Shown: positions 28,660 through 39,558, counted from the first letter of the stretch. The stretch is 64,000 bases of DNA from Tropicibacter sp. Alg240-R139 (GCF_900537075.1 NZ_UNRA01000008.1:25207-89206), one strand, 5' to 3'. The notes: generated from the letters alone by a model not told the origin. Numbers and translations: made by a program.

Positions 28660-29937
28660 ATGATGAATTTTTCTGGCGCCAAAATCGCCGTTATCGGCCT
28701 TGGCTATGTCGGCCTACCTCTGGCTGTTGAATTTGGAAAGAAACGCTCCATAGTGGGTTTCGACATCAATCAACCTCGCATAGACGAGCTGCGCGCAGGC
28801 GAAGATCGCACACTTGAGGTCGAGCCCGAAGAACTGAAGGCCGCCAGCCAGTTGAGCTATACAGCCGACATCGAAGATCTGCGGGACTGCACCATTTTCA
28901 TCGTCACAGTGCCGACCCCCATCGACGCCAATAAGAGCCCGGATCTGACACCGTTGCGCAAGGCTTCGGAAACCGTGGGGCAGGTGCTCAAGCCCGGCGA
29001 TACCGTGATCTATGAAAGCACCGTCTTTCCCGGCGCCACCGAAGAGGAATGTGTGCCGGTGCTCGAGCGCGTCTCGGGCCTGACGTTCAACGCCGATTTC
29101 TTCGCCGGTTACAGCCCCGAGCGGATCAATCCCGGCGACAAGGAACACCGCCTGCCCACCATCAAGAAGGTCACTGCAGGCTCGACGCCCGAAGTGGCCG
29201 AAATGGTCAATGCGCTCTACGCCGAGATCGTGACTGCGGGCACGCATATGGCGTCTTCGATCCGGGTGGCCGAAGCGGCCAAGGTGATCGAAAATACGCA
29301 GCGCGACCTGAACATCGCGCTGATCAATGAACTGGCGATTATCTTCAATCGTATGGATATCGACACCGAGGCGGTTCTGGAAGCGGCCGGCACCAAATGG
29401 AACTTTCTGCCGTTCCGGCCCGGTCTGGTGGGGGGGCATTGTATCGGGGTCGACCCCTATTACCTGACCTCAAAGGCGGAATCGATCGGCTATCACCCCG
29501 AGGTGATCCTGGCCGGACGCCGGATCAACGATGGCATGGGCGCTTATGTGGCCAGTCAACTGGTCAAGACGATGATCAAGCGCCGCCTACATGTCGAAGG
29601 GTCGCGGGTTCTGGTTCTGGGGCTGACCTTCAAGGAAAACTGCCCCGACATCCGCAACACCAAAGTGGTCGATGTGATTTCCGAGTTGAAGGATTACGGC
29701 GTCCAGGTCGATGTGCATGATCCCTGGGTCGACGCGGGTGAGGCGATGCATGAATATGGTCTCGCTCTGACGCAGACCCCTGAAACAGGCAGCTATGATG
29801 GGATCATCCTGGCGGTGGCCCATGAAGAGTTCAAATCCCAAGGGGCGGCAGGTCTGCGCGCCCTGGGGCATGAAAACGCAGTGCTCTATGATGTGAAATC
29901 GGTACTGCCCGCGCAGGACGTGGATCTGCGGCTGTAA
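28660..29937 (+). CDS. Nucleotide-sugar dehydrogenase (UDP-HexNAc 6-dehydrogenase, TviB/WbpO type)
   Basis: 425 residues. NAD-binding [27 protein letters not shown], and the catalytic Cys261 in [12 protein letters not shown] with downstream [14 protein letters not shown]. The ERINPGD segment is typical of the UDP-N-acetyl-galactosamine/glucosamine dehydrogenase branch (VipA/TviB/WbpO), giving a HexNAcA. Upstream GTG (28645) and a second ATG (28663) are alternative starts. Its first 80 or so bases are duplicated at 27651. Confidence 0.88.
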   Translation: MMNFSGAKIAVIGLGYVGLPLAVEFGKKRSIVGFDINQPRIDELRAGEDRTLEVEPEELKAASQLSYTADIEDLRDCTIFIVTVPTPIDANKSPDLTPLRKASETVGQVLKPGDTVIYESTVFPGATEEECVPVLERVSGLTFNADFFAGYSPERINPGDKEHRLPTIKKVTAGSTPEVAEMVNALYAEIVTAGTHMASSIRVAEAAKVIENTQRDLNIALINELAIIFNRMDIDTEAVLEAAGTKWNFLPFRPGLVGGHCIGVDPYYLTSKAESIGYHPEVILAGRRINDGMGAYVASQLVKTMIKRRLHVEGSRVLVLGLTFKENCPDIRNTKVVDVISELKDYGVQVDVHDPWVDAGEAMHEYGLALTQTPETGSYDGIILAVAHEEFKSQGAAGLRALGHENAVLYDVKSVLPAQDVDLRL

Positions 29938-29960
29938 GAGGTTTTACCCTCGAATAAGAC

Positions 29961-29994
29961 AAAGCGCCGGGGCAGGGATCTGCTCTGGCGCTTT
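29961..29994. terminator. Bidirectional terminator between converging genes
   Basis: AAAGCGCC pairs with GGCGCTTT, extended inward by GGGCAG/CTGCTC-type pairs with one G-U. A run of T follows on the + side and a run of A precedes, so it can act on both strands. It lies between the dehydrogenase (+) and the AsnB-like gene (-). Confidence 0.8.
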
Positions 29995-30014
29995 TGCGTT
30001 CCAGGGAATGCGGG

Positions 30015-31958
30015 TTAGACGGGCGCGCGCTGTTCTTCTAGCCAAGCCTGGAACATCAGGATGTCCCACAGGTAATAATGCCACCGCCGGGCGCCGGATT
30101 GATGTTCGTCCCACAGGCGACGGACGTAGGCCACATCAAAGAAACCCTCGTTTTTCAAGCGGGTCTCATCCAACAGTGCTTCGCCCCAATCGCGCAGCGG
30201 GCCGCTGAGCCAATGTTCGATCGGCACCCCGAAACCCATCTTGGGTCGATCCATGATCGCCTTGGGGACATGGCGATAGAGCACCTGACGCAAGAGCCAT
30301 TTGGCCTGTCCGTCGCGCACCTTCATGTGCATGGGCACGTGTTGTGCAAATTCCACCACTCGGTGATCCAGCAGTGGGATCCGGCCTTCAAGGCTGACAG
30401 CCATGCTGGCGCGGTCGACTTTGGCCAGGATGTCGTCGGGCAGATAGGTCTTCATGTCCAGATACATCATCCGTTCCCGGAAATCGGACACCGGTGGCCA
30501 GCTTTGCGGATCGGTTAGAACAGTTCCTACCTCTTGCGACCCCGGAACCAATTGTTCGGGGTTTTTTTCATGTGAGACGAGGGCGCGGTAGAAGCTTTCT
30601 CCAGAGCCGTATTCGAGCACTTCGGCCAGCTTCTGCATCCGGTCTCCAGCAGCTGGGAACCGCAACCTCTGAGGCATCATACGCATGGCGCCATCGACCA
30701 GCCCCGGCGGTGTGGTCCGCAGCACACCTGCCAGCCCCTTGCGGGCAAAACCGGGCAGGACACGCAGTTTGTTCCAGACCCGATAGCCCAACCCATAGCG
30801 ACTATAGCCGCAGAACAGCTCGTCGCCGGCATCGCCCGACAGGCTGACGGTCACATGCTCGCGTGCCATCTTGCTGACCAGATGGGTTGGGATCTGCGAA
30901 CTGTCGCTGAAGGGTTCGTCATACATTGCAGGCAGCTTGGGGATCACCTCCAGAGCGTCCTCGGGGGTGACATACAGCTCGGTGTGATCGGTGCCGAGAT
31001 GTTCAGCCACCGCCTTGGCGTGTACGGCTTCGTTGTACCCCTCTTCGTGGAACCCGATCGAAAACGTGCGCACCGGGCGTTGGGCCTGTGCCTGCATCAG
31101 GGCCACGATGGTGGTGGAATCAAACCCACCCGATAAAAAGGCCCCCAGTGGCACATCGGCTGCCATACGCAGGCCGACTGCATCCATCAAAAGCGCCTCG
31201 AGCTGATCGGTCGCCTCTTGATCCGAGCAGGTTAGCGGGTCGTTCTGTCCTTGGGTGACCGCGTCTTCCAAGCTCCAGTAGCATATGGGTTCGGACACCA
31301 TGCGACCATCTTCAGAGACCACCAAGAAATGGGCAGGTGGCAGTTTGAACAGACCCTCATAGATGCAATGCGGGCCGGGGACATAGTTGTGTCGGGTGAA
31401 CGAGGCGAGAGCATTGCGGTTGATGGTGCCCTGCCAATCGGGGTGACGGCGCAGGGTTTTCAGTTCCGAGGTGAATAGAAAGCTGTTGCCATTGCGCCCA
31501 TAGTACAGGGGTTTTTCCCCCATCCGGTCGCGCGCCAGAAACAGCTTTTCGCTGTCCCGGTCCCACAGGGCAAAGGCGAACATGCCATTGCAACGTTGCA
31601 GGGCGCCCTCAAGCCCCCATTGGGAAATCGCCGCAAGCAGGGTTTCGGTGTCCGAATGCCCCCGCCAGGTGCTGTGCCCTTGGATCTCAAGTTCGGTGCG
31701 GATCTCAAGGTGATTGTAGATTTCACCATTGTAGCTAAGGATGTAGCGCTCGTTGTTGCTCTGCATCGGTTGGTGTCCGCTGGGGGATAGATCGATAATG
31801 GCAAGACGGCGGTGTGCCAAAGCCAGCCCGCGCGTGTCGTCGGTCCATTCCCCGCAAGAATCGGGGCCGCGATGGATCATGGCCTCGGCCATATGCCGGG
31901 CGAGATTGGCGGGGGCGTCAATAGGATTGGCTGACCAAAAGCCGGTAATTCCACACAT
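30015..31958 (-). CDS. asnB: Asparagine-synthase-like glutamine amidotransferase
   Basis: 647 residues. It starts MCGITGFW (Cys2 nucleophile) and has an N-terminal glutaminase with [10 protein letters not shown]; the synthetase domain carries SGGFDSTT at about residue 276. AsnB-type proteins of this length are common in exopolysaccharide clusters, where they are thought to amidate uronic acids. Uronic-acid genes next door fit that role. The start overlaps the upstream glycosyltransferase stop by one base (TAATG). Divergent from the paralog at 6263. Confidence 0.88.
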   Translation of the reverse strand: MCGITGFWSANPIDAPANLARHMAEAMIHRGPDSCGEWTDDTRGLALAHRRLAIIDLSPSGHQPMQSNNERYILSYNGEIYNHLEIRTELEIQGHSTWRGHSDTETLLAAISQWGLEGALQRCNGMFAFALWDRDSEKLFLARDRMGEKPLYYGRNGNSFLFTSELKTLRRHPDWQGTINRNALASFTRHNYVPGPHCIYEGLFKLPPAHFLVVSEDGRMVSEPICYWSLEDAVTQGQNDPLTCSDQEATDQLEALLMDAVGLRMAADVPLGAFLSGGFDSTTIVALMQAQAQRPVRTFSIGFHEEGYNEAVHAKAVAEHLGTDHTELYVTPEDALEVIPKLPAMYDEPFSDSSQIPTHLVSKMAREHVTVSLSGDAGDELFCGYSRYGLGYRVWNKLRVLPGFARKGLAGVLRTTPPGLVDGAMRMMPQRLRFPAAGDRMQKLAEVLEYGSGESFYRALVSHEKNPEQLVPGSQEVGTVLTDPQSWPPVSDFRERMMYLDMKTYLPDDILAKVDRASMAVSLEGRIPLLDHRVVEFAQHVPMHMKVRDGQAKWLLRQVLYRHVPKAIMDRPKMGFGVPIEHWLSGPLRDWGEALLDETRLKNEGFFDVAYVRRLWDEHQSGARRWHYYLWDILMFQAWLEEQRAPV

Positions 31959-33097
31959 TACAATTGCCTATTTAATAAATTTTCATAGAGCGAGATATAC
32001 TGATCATTGGTACTTGTCAGGCTGAAATTCGCCTCAATACGCTTCCGAGCGCGTACCCCCATCTGGGCGCGCTCTTGGGGTGAGAGACCCAGAACCTGTG
32101 ACAGGCCCTGCGCCAGGGCATCGGAATCGCGTGGTGGAACCAGAATACCTGCCTGATCAAGGACATGGGCGGCATCCCCCACATCGGTCGAGACACAAGC
32201 CAGACCGCTGGCCATGGCTTCGCCGAGGACATTGGGAAAGGCCTCGGCGGCTGAACTCAAGCACAGCAGGTCAAATCCGGTCATGACAGCGGGGATGTCA
32301 CTGCGCTGCCCCAGAATATGCACCCGATCCATGTCCAGTGCGGCGTAATGCGCCTGCAGGTCTGGACGCGTGGGCTCGCAGTCTCGGCCGACGATGACGG
32401 CGTGTGCATCGGGATCCATGGACATGCTGCGCTGCAGGGCCCGCAGGAAATTGATGAGATCTTTGTCTGGGTGGTTGCGGCCGACAATGCCAATGACCTT
32501 GGCGGTATCGGGTAGGCCAATCTCTTTGCGGATGCGCAGGCGGGTGTCGGGATCCAGAGCCCAGATTGCTGTGTCGAACCCGTTTGGAATCAGGTGACTT
32601 TTTTGCCCTGCATACCCAAAAGCCTCGTGCTGGGTTTGTGCCAACCGACTGTTGTAGATGATCTTGTCCGACTGCGCTGATTGCCAGGCTCCAAAGCGGA
32701 TGGTCCATTGGGTGCCCAATTTTTCATCGCGGATGTCATACAGGCATTGGCGGATGTTCCAGACCTGCGGCCTGGGTGCTCCGCCTAGGATCTGGGTGAT
32801 GCGGGCTGCAATGTTGCCATGATACATCCATCCCTGTACCAGATCCGGATTAATTTGCCTCATCAGCGCGCGCAGTCTGAACAGGCCACCCGGAGTCTTG
32901 TGGCCGAGCTTCAGGCAGTGCACCTCATGCCCCAGATCCCGCAGGAGTGGGCCGTAGACCCCTTCGTCGCGCAGGGAGATGACAGAATGAGAGGCGCTCT
33001 GACCGAGCTTGTTCGACAGCAGATTGTGTAACGAGCGTTCCGCGCCGCCCATTTTCAATCCGGTGATGATATGGGTGATCTTTGTCTGCTCAGACAT
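31958..33097 (-). CDS. GT4-family glycosyltransferase
   Basis: 379 residues. N-terminal [20 protein letters not shown] is typical of GT4 enzymes of exopolysaccharide clusters. C-terminal [14 protein letters not shown] and the donor motif [29 protein letters not shown] (E-x7-E). It overlaps the polymerase gene by 8 bases at its 5' end and the AsnB-like gene by one base at its 3' end, so the three form one minus-strand operon. Confidence 0.88.
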   Translation of the reverse strand: MSEQTKITHIITGLKMGGAERSLHNLLSNKLGQSASHSVISLRDEGVYGPLLRDLGHEVHCLKLGHKTPGGLFRLRALMRQINPDLVQGWMYHGNIAARITQILGGAPRPQVWNIRQCLYDIRDEKLGTQWTIRFGAWQSAQSDKIIYNSRLAQTQHEAFGYAGQKSHLIPNGFDTAIWALDPDTRLRIRKEIGLPDTAKVIGIVGRNHPDKDLINFLRALQRSMSMDPDAHAVIVGRDCEPTRPDLQAHYAALDMDRVHILGQRSDIPAVMTGFDLLCLSSAAEAFPNVLGEAMASGLACVSTDVGDAAHVLDQAGILVPPRDSDALAQGLSQVLGLSPQERAQMGVRARKRIEANFSLTSTNDQYISLYENLLNRQL

Positions 33098-34328
33098 TCC
33101 GTTGCTCAGGAAAATGGGAAGAGGAATAGGTTTTCGTGCTTTGCAGGAGCTGTGTCATAATAAGGGCAATCACAATAAGGCGTCCGGGGGAATCGAGGAG
33201 GTTGTGGGTGAAGAAGGAATAAATTGCGATATTGATGGCCACCAGGCGCATCCGCCCCTCGGACCGCCACAGCAGCATCCCGATCAAGGACAGATAAAGG
33301 ATCAGGCCGACAATCCCCCCTTCGACCAGATAGAGGGCATACATGTTATGGGTGCTGGCCGGAAATTCCCATTCACGGGTATATCCTAGGCCCAGGCCCA
33401 AGAATGGCTTGCCGCCGCTGGCAAAGACGCCCAGAGCCAAAGACAGGGCGTCAGACCGTTCGTCAGCTGCAAAATCTGAGGCAAATTTGACAAATCCCAG
33501 ACGTGCCAGGGTGTTCTTGTCCAGATATTGCGCCAATGAGGTGTCCAGCAGGACCTCGACCAGAGCACCGCTCAGAATGCCATACCCAAGCAGTCCGATC
33601 AGACCGATGGCCACTAGGCCCAATGCGGCGCGTATGCGTTGGAACCCCAGGTGGCCGGCCCAGAAAAGATATGAGAGTGATATGAACAGCACCAGCCAAC
33701 CGGCACGGGCAAATGTCAGAAAGACGGCAATGCTGACCAGCGCCACAAAGGGCCAGCGTAGCGAGACCCACAGATAGGGGAGCACCATGATCATGAGCTG
33801 AATCAGGATGAAGGCGGCAATGTTGGGATTGAGATAAAATCCGGCGGCGCGTCCCGGTACCGTGGAGTAGGTCGGCACCATGAAATCCTGGATCGTGACG
33901 ATGGCCCCGAATACAGCCGTTGCAGCCAGTGTCCACCCAATCATGCGGGGCGTGACATGATTGAAGAGCAGGACGATCAGGAACAGCAAGATCAGGGCCA
34001 TTTCAAGCTGGTTGACCATAACCTGCGTGGCAACGGGTGATTGAGATGACCCCAGAAAGCTGATCAGGGTCCAGATCACCCAGAGGTAGATCCAGTACAA
34101 AAAGGGCCGCACGATTTGCCAATCATCCTGGCCCAGGATTGGTCGCTTTTCGAACGCCTGCCAGAGCACACATGCAGCACCAAACCCGATGAAGGCCAGA
34201 TAGGACAGAATGGGGGGGGGGCCTCCGAGCGTAAAAATACCCAAAGGCAGGTTGCTTGCAAACCAGAATAGGAATATCGAAACGCCGACTGAAATCAGGC
34301 TGAATTCAGGTTTTTTGTACACATTCAT
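33090..34328 (-). CDS. O-antigen ligase/polymerase family membrane protein (Wzy/WaaL type)
   Basis: 412 residues, about eleven hydrophobic segments with a Wzy_C-type region: GLGYTREWEFPASTHNMYALYLVEGG has the H-N...E-G pattern around the large periplasmic loop end. It is first in the minus-strand operon with a glycosyltransferase and the AsnB-like gene. The start at 34328 (MNVYKKP) is preferred; the long open stretch upstream overlaps the divergent gene and has no domain content. Probably polymerises the second glycan. Confidence 0.8.
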   Translation of the reverse strand: MNVYKKPEFSLISVGVSIFLFWFASNLPLGIFTLGGPPPILSYLAFIGFGAACVLWQAFEKRPILGQDDWQIVRPFLYWIYLWVIWTLISFLGSSQSPVATQVMVNQLEMALILLFLIVLLFNHVTPRMIGWTLAATAVFGAIVTIQDFMVPTYSTVPGRAAGFYLNPNIAAFILIQLMIMVLPYLWVSLRWPFVALVSIAVFLTFARAGWLVLFISLSYLFWAGHLGFQRIRAALGLVAIGLIGLLGYGILSGALVEVLLDTSLAQYLDKNTLARLGFVKFASDFAADERSDALSLALGVFASGGKPFLGLGLGYTREWEFPASTHNMYALYLVEGGIVGLILYLSLIGMLLWRSEGRMRLVAINIAIYSFFTHNLLDSPGRLIVIALIMTQLLQSTKTYSSSHFPEQRNV

Positions 34329-34379
34329 TTTCACGCACCAAAAATTCGTACAAACAGCTCTCGAAAGGGGCTTTTCGAA

Positions 34380-35504
34380 ATGAATATTCTCTTCCTGGTC
34401 TCGTCCCTGCAAGGCGGAGGTGCTGAACGCGTCGCAGCGCTGCTCTCTAATGCCTGGGTGGATCGCGGCCACGACGTTACGTTGATGCCGACATTCTCTG
34501 GCAGAGGAGAATGCAGCTACACTTTGAACTCTGGCGTGGTCGTCGACTATCTTGCTGATCATGTCAATGGAAACACGAGCAAATTACAGCGTCTCGTTGT
34601 CCTCAGGCGCCACATTCGAAAAACCCGCCCAGACGTGATCGTCTCGTTTCTGCCGAATGTGAATATTGCGGCCTTGGCGGCAACGATTAGGACGAACATC
34701 CCGGTTATCGCCTGCGAGAGAATTCATCCTCCTCTAATGAGCCCGCCTTTGCCACGCAGCTACGAACTGGTCCGCAAGTGGCTTTATCCCAGGGCGGCTT
34801 GTGTTGGCGTGCAGACGCAGACCACCCGGGATTGGGTCGCTGAAAACATTGCTTGCGCCAAGCTGAGTGTGATCGCCAACCCAGTTGTTCTACCTCTTCC
34901 AGCGGGGCCCTCCAAATTGTCTCCGGACAATATCCTGGCTAAAGAACGCAAGCTGGTACTGGCCGTGGGACGGCTGCATGCAACCAAACGCCTTGATATG
35001 TTGATTCAGGCATTCCAACGTGCGCAGCCAGAATCAGAATGGGATTTGGTTATCCTGGGCGAGGGCGAACATCGGTCTGAATATGTCGAAGGCGTAGCCG
35101 CAGCGGGGTGGGCGGACCGAATTCATCTACCCGGGTTTGTCGGCAATCTGGCTGATTGGTACACGCGGGCAGACATCTTTGCGATGCCGTCGTCTTGCGA
35201 GGGGTTTCCCAATGTTCTGCTCGAGGCCATGGCCCATGATTTGCCGAGCATTTCTTTTGACATCCCGGCCGGGCCACGGGATCTGACCGATGGCGGACAA
35301 CGGGGCATCCTGTTGCCGGATCAGGATCATGTTCCGAGCATGACAACGGCGCTTCAGAAGCTGATGCAAGACCCTGACCAGCGTCAGCAGTTGGGGGGGC
35401 GAGCAGGAGAGGTTCGAGACATCTATGGGCTTGAGACGATCCTAGGGCAATGGGACGATTGCCTGGCTGACGCCTTGGCATCAACAGGCACCTCGGGGAC
35501 GTAA
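34380..35504 (+). CDS. GT4-family glycosyltransferase
   Basis: 374 residues. N-terminal MNILFLVSSLQGGGAERVAALL, middle KLVLAVGRLHATKRLD, and the donor motif SSCEGFPNVLLEAMAHDLPSISFD. Resembles GalNAc-transferring GT4 enzymes (PglJ/PglH-like). It is divergent from the polymerase gene across only 51 bp and is a tandem relative of the next gene, 5 bp downstream. The 5' part is AT-richer than the 3' part. Confidence 0.88.
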   Translation: MNILFLVSSLQGGGAERVAALLSNAWVDRGHDVTLMPTFSGRGECSYTLNSGVVVDYLADHVNGNTSKLQRLVVLRRHIRKTRPDVIVSFLPNVNIAALAATIRTNIPVIACERIHPPLMSPPLPRSYELVRKWLYPRAACVGVQTQTTRDWVAENIACAKLSVIANPVVLPLPAGPSKLSPDNILAKERKLVLAVGRLHATKRLDMLIQAFQRAQPESEWDLVILGEGEHRSEYVEGVAAAGWADRIHLPGFVGNLADWYTRADIFAMPSSCEGFPNVLLEAMAHDLPSISFDIPAGPRDLTDGGQRGILLPDQDHVPSMTTALQKLMQDPDQRQQLGGRAGEVRDIYGLETILGQWDDCLADALASTGTSGT

Positions 35505-35509
35505 AATCG

Positions 35510-36637
35510 ATGCATGTGATGTTCTTTCTCTTTTCCATGTCGACGGGTGGAGCCGAGCGGTTCACCGCGAATATGGCCAATCACTGGTCTGCGAAAGGCC
35601 ATGAGGTCAGCGTCGTGACCCTGAGCAATAAGGATGGCGACGGTTATGAGCTTGACCCCCGCATCCGCCGTGTGGCTCTGAACCTCAGCGCCTCGCGCAG
35701 GTCTTTGTGGTCGGCACTGAGCAACAACATCACCCGGGTTCGAGCGTTGAATGCCTGCCTGCGAGAGCTGTCTCCGGATGTGGTCTTTGGGATCATGTCC
35801 ACCGGCAGCGTCCTGTTGTCCCTGGCGCAAAAATCCCCGTCCCGTGTCCACATCGGAACCGAACGCAGTTATCCGCCCAGCATGCCTTTGGGGCGGATCT
35901 GGGAAACCCTGCGCAAGCTGTTTTACCGGCGTCTGGATGTTGTGGTGGCCCAGACCAAAGAAGGTGCCGATTGGGTGCGTCGCCACACCAGTGCCGACCA
36001 GGTCGAGGCGATCCCGAATCCGGTCACCTATCCGTTGCCCAGACATGATCCAATTCTGTCTCCGGCCGACCATCTGGCATCTGGGCGTAAGCTGCTTTTG
36101 GCGGTGGGGCGTCTGGGGCCGGAAAAGGGCTATGATCGGCTGATGAACACTTTTGCTCACCTCGCCCCCGAGCTGCCCGAATGGGATCTGGTCATCATGG
36201 GCGAGGGCGGCGAACGCCCCGCGCTCGAAGCGCAGCGCGATCGGCTCAAGCTGGGTGGGCGTGTCCTGTTGCCGGGACGGGCTGGCAATGTCGGCGATTG
36301 GTACGCGCGGGCAGATCTTTTTGCGCTGACCTCGCTGTTCGAGGGGTTCCCCAATGTGCTGGTCGAGGCCATGGCTCATGGGGTGCCTGCAGTCAGCGTC
36401 GATTGCAATACTGGTCCACGGGATGTGATCCGCTCCGGCCGAAACGGTGTGCTGGTACCTCAGAACGACCCCGAAGCCCTGCGCGCCGCCCTGCACGCCT
36501 TGATGTCGGACCCGGCGCGTCTGCAAGTATTGGCGCAAGAGGCCGTAGCCGTGCGTCAGACGTTTTCGATGGAAGGCATCGCAGCCCGCTGGGAGCAACT
36601 GATGCCCTCAGCACCCAGGTCCAAGCCTAGAGTGTAA
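35510..36637 (+). CDS. GT4-family glycosyltransferase
   Basis: 375 residues. MHVMFFLFSMSTGGAERFTANMA at the start, KLLLAVGRLGPEKGYDRL, and TSLFEGFPNVLVEAMAHGVPAVSVDC as donor motif. Clearly related to the gene just upstream, suggesting an old tandem duplication giving two successive linkages. Its stop overlaps the converging phosphatase-like gene by 11 bases. Confidence 0.88.
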   Translation: MHVMFFLFSMSTGGAERFTANMANHWSAKGHEVSVVTLSNKDGDGYELDPRIRRVALNLSASRRSLWSALSNNITRVRALNACLRELSPDVVFGIMSTGSVLLSLAQKSPSRVHIGTERSYPPSMPLGRIWETLRKLFYRRLDVVVAQTKEGADWVRRHTSADQVEAIPNPVTYPLPRHDPILSPADHLASGRKLLLAVGRLGPEKGYDRLMNTFAHLAPELPEWDLVIMGEGGERPALEAQRDRLKLGGRVLLPGRAGNVGDWYARADLFALTSLFEGFPNVLVEAMAHGVPAVSVDCNTGPRDVIRSGRNGVLVPQNDPEALRAALHALMSDPARLQVLAQEAVAVRQTFSMEGIAARWEQLMPSAPRSKPRV

Positions 36638-38039
36638 AAGCCTGTTCCATGTAGCCCGGCGGGGTGACACCGAAGTTTTGCAGCACGGCGGGCGCGATTT
36701 CGCGGGTCGAAATCTTCATCGGATTCATGCGTTGTGCTTCAGGGGACAGGTGGTCATAGACCATCAGCATCCCATCGGGCACATGATAGGCATTGGCCCC
36801 GGCCGCATCCAAAAGCTCCATGCAGGTCAGCCCAAAGGTTTTGGGATCCGCAGTTTCCCCCTTGTAGGTCACCTGTTCCAGGTGCTCGTTGGCGATGCTG
36901 AATTCCATGCGGATGACGTTTTCTCCCAGATCGTCGATCTGGATGCTGCGCCCGTTGATACTCAGGCCGCCTATGTTCTGCAGAAACCTCTGACGGGGGG
37001 CTTCTGATACTGCGACGACGAACTGAGGTACCATGGCTGGGCGTTTTTCCCAATCTTCATCCGGCACACCCAAGCCACGCATCAGATTGCGTAAATTGTC
37101 GATGGTGACGATGCGTTCGACCCGATTGCGCCCTTCGACAGCGGCCTGCCCCATGCTAGTTGTGACTGCCAGAAGATAATCGGGATTGGCTGCAACAAAG
37201 CGCAACAGCAAGGACAGCTGTTCTTCGGCCTCTTGCATGACAAAGGGGATTTCCCCGGCCCAGGTGTCCAGCCATGGTTGCTCAAAATTCAAAGTGTCAT
37301 AATCCTGCGGGAACAGCGCAGGCCAATAACGATGCATGGACGAGGCTACGTGGTTGGTGAAAAAGAACGACACATCGGGCTTGTTTTGGCGCAAGGCCTT
37401 GTAGAAGAAATCAAATGAAATCTGCGTTTGTGAGGTTCTGCGGCGCACCGAGCGGGCAGGGGTCCGGCGTTCAGCTAGAAGTTGACCAGCCAGCTTGCCT
37501 ACGGTCTTCCCACGCAGTCCCAAGCCAGGCGCTGCCAGCAAGAATTGACCCGCCTCTTTCAGGGCGATTGAATTGGTCACCTGGCTTCCGTTCATTCCTG
37601 CCATTATCAGGTTGAAATTCTGAAACGCTTCGAATTTCTTAGGGAAACATTCGGGCCCGGCCGCAAAGGTATCGGGCACGTAAAACGCATAATCCGAGAC
37701 ATTGTCGGGCAGGGGGTAGCTGTGCAGGCTGCCAAACAGGCCGACCTTGGCACCGGCCTTGGACAGGATTTGCCACAAAGGAGGAAACTCTTTGTCTACA
37801 TGCTGAAGATCCATGCCAAAATCGCTGATTTCGTGGTCGTCATTACTGACACCCCGGTGCAGGGTTGGCCAGGTGATCCAAGGGCTCAGGTGACCGCTGT
37901 CTTCGGCGTGGGTTTCATAGCGTCGGGCGCGGTTTTGCAGGATGCCCAAGCTTGAACCAGGCATGAGTTTGGCGAAGTGATCGAAGATGCGATAGGGCAC
38001 TTCATTCAATTCGTAAAAGATGATCTTTTTCTGCTTCAT
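36627..38039 (-). CDS. Alkaline-phosphatase-superfamily-like protein of unknown role
   Basis: 470 residues, no signal peptide. Begins KKIIFYELNEVPYRIFDHFAK. WITWPTLHRGVSNDDHEI places a Thr/Ser-type nucleophile where type I phosphodiesterase/sulfatase-like proteins have it; later segments include FFTNHVASSMHRYWPALF and LMVYDHLSPEAQRMN. I recognise the fold family but not a characterised member. Full metal-site conservation cannot be confirmed by eye, so it may be a transferase or non-catalytic. It lies between glycosyltransferase and flippase genes. Confidence 0.55.
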   Translation of the reverse strand: MKQKKIIFYELNEVPYRIFDHFAKLMPGSSLGILQNRARRYETHAEDSGHLSPWITWPTLHRGVSNDDHEISDFGMDLQHVDKEFPPLWQILSKAGAKVGLFGSLHSYPLPDNVSDYAFYVPDTFAAGPECFPKKFEAFQNFNLIMAGMNGSQVTNSIALKEAGQFLLAAPGLGLRGKTVGKLAGQLLAERRTPARSVRRRTSQTQISFDFFYKALRQNKPDVSFFFTNHVASSMHRYWPALFPQDYDTLNFEQPWLDTWAGEIPFVMQEAEEQLSLLLRFVAANPDYLLAVTTSMGQAAVEGRNRVERIVTIDNLRNLMRGLGVPDEDWEKRPAMVPQFVVAVSEAPRQRFLQNIGGLSINGRSIQIDDLGENVIRMEFSIANEHLEQVTYKGETADPKTFGLTCMELLDAAGANAYHVPDGMLMVYDHLSPEAQRMNPMKISTREIAPAVLQNFGVTPPGYMEQAFTL

Positions 38040-38134
38040 GATTTGCCCTTTCGGAAAACAGTCGCCCTGGGCTGGGTCAACCAAAAATGAATGCGGTCAA
38101 TTTGGAATGGGTGCCGGACTTGTTTGAGGGCCGT

Positions 38135-39424
38135 CTACCTGAAAATACACCCACAGGAGATACCGATTTTTTTGCGTACGGTCCACCATCCAATCAGGCG
38201 TTGGATGTTGAGCGACAGAACCGTCGCCAGAGCCGCCCCTTCGGCGCCCCAAAGCGGGATGAAGATTGCATTCAGCATGATGTTCAGAACAGCGATCCCG
38301 CTCAGGATCTTGAGGCTGTCGTTTTCATGGCCCGCCATGCTGAGCATGAAGCCGGTTTCGCCAAAGAACAGGGCGGTGGCAAAGCCGATGGCCAAGATGA
38401 TCAGAATCGTGGCGCCGCTGGCAAATTCCGGCCCGAACACAAGCGTCAGAAGCGGTTTCGCAAAAATTGCAAGAACCAGGGCGACAGCCCCGCCAACCAG
38501 AAAGATGACCCGCGCGCTCATGACGGCGAAACGCTCGAGCGCGACCTTGTTGCCTGCCGTGTGCAGCCGGGCGAACTCGGGTGCGTTGATGGTGTTGCCC
38601 AGGTTCAGCACCAGTTGCACCAGTAAGGCACCCTGGGCAGCGATGTTGTAGATGCCGGCCTCTTGGGTGCCCGCCAGCATACCCAACATCAGGACATCGG
38701 TGCGGGACAGGATCACGGCTGCGCCCCCGATCAGCATGAACGGCAGACCGGCACGCAAGACCTCGGACGGGGGCAGGAGGGGGCGCGTCTGATCTGGGCG
38801 TGCGATATTTGTGTTTAGTCGGACCAGAAGCAGGTAACCGATGGCAACGATGCTGCAAGCCACCGCGACCCGCACCGCCAGCATCATGTGAGCTTGGGTT
38901 AGATCCGGCGACAGATAGACCAGTGCGATCATCCCAAGCAGGGCCAGAACCCCGCGCAGCAGGATCGTAACAGCTTGGGCCTGCACCACCTTGCCCCATC
39001 CACGCAAGACAGCGTCGATCAGATCGATCAGCGCCAGTGTCGGCAGTAGCCAGACTGCCACCAGCAGGGCTGTGCTCAGGGCCGAGGATTCGACGAAGGC
39101 GACGGTCAGAACGGACCCACCCAGGGCACAAGCCAACCCTATGCCACCGGTCAGCAGCATGATACGCGCTACAAACGCCATCGGGACATGGGTCGCCGGG
39201 TCGGACCGGCCGCGAGCGACTTCGCGTAACAGCCAATCGGGCAGACCAAAGCGCACCAGCAGCAGGGCCAGCACGATGATCGCCATAACAAAGGCGTAGA
39301 TGCCATAGCCTTCGACACCAAGCCACCGAGCCAGCAAAACACCGGTGAGAAGATTAACAACTCGATCCACCAAGCCGATGGCGCCAACGCCACCCGCCAG
39401 TTTCAGAAATGTCTGAAGATTCAT
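38135..39424 (-). CDS. Wzx-type polysaccharide flippase
   Basis: 429 residues with about 12-14 hydrophobic segments. The N-terminal region FLKLAGGVGAIGLVDRVVNLLTGVLLARWLGVEGYG is the polysaccharide-synthesis (RfbX/Wzx) signature. Moves undecaprenyl-linked repeat units to the periplasm for Wzy. Pairs functionally with the Wzy-type gene at 33090 and the Wzc-type kinase, from which it diverges. Confidence 0.88.
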   Translation of the reverse strand: MNLQTFLKLAGGVGAIGLVDRVVNLLTGVLLARWLGVEGYGIYAFVMAIIVLALLLVRFGLPDWLLREVARGRSDPATHVPMAFVARIMLLTGGIGLACALGGSVLTVAFVESSALSTALLVAVWLLPTLALIDLIDAVLRGWGKVVQAQAVTILLRGVLALLGMIALVYLSPDLTQAHMMLAVRVAVACSIVAIGYLLLVRLNTNIARPDQTRPLLPPSEVLRAGLPFMLIGGAAVILSRTDVLMLGMLAGTQEAGIYNIAAQGALLVQLVLNLGNTINAPEFARLHTAGNKVALERFAVMSARVIFLVGGAVALVLAIFAKPLLTLVFGPEFASGATILIILAIGFATALFFGETGFMLSMAGHENDSLKILSGIAVLNIMLNAIFIPLWGAEGAALATVLSLNIQRLIGWWTVRKKIGISCGCIFR

Positions 39425-39542
39425 ATGTCCGACTCGGTAAAAGATCTAAATTTATGGTGCCCTGATAGTCGCGGTGCACCCTGACCGAAAGGGGCATTGC
39501 TTTAGCGCGGCAAAAAGTATGCGGGACCGTTCAGGCGGTGGC

Positions 39543-39558
39543 ACGATCATTGGATCGT
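39543..39558. promoter_or_regulatory. Inverted repeat in the flippase/kinase divergent region
   Basis: ACGATC, four bases, GATCGT, within the 269-bp gap between the divergent flippase and Wzc-type genes. It could be an operator for either promoter. No protein is assigned, and I saw no convincing -35/-10 pair. Confidence 0.25.

Noticed and set aside
34329..34562. N-terminal extension of the Wzy-type protein
   Set aside because: It would overlap the divergent glycosyltransferase gene, and the extra residues show no membrane or domain features.
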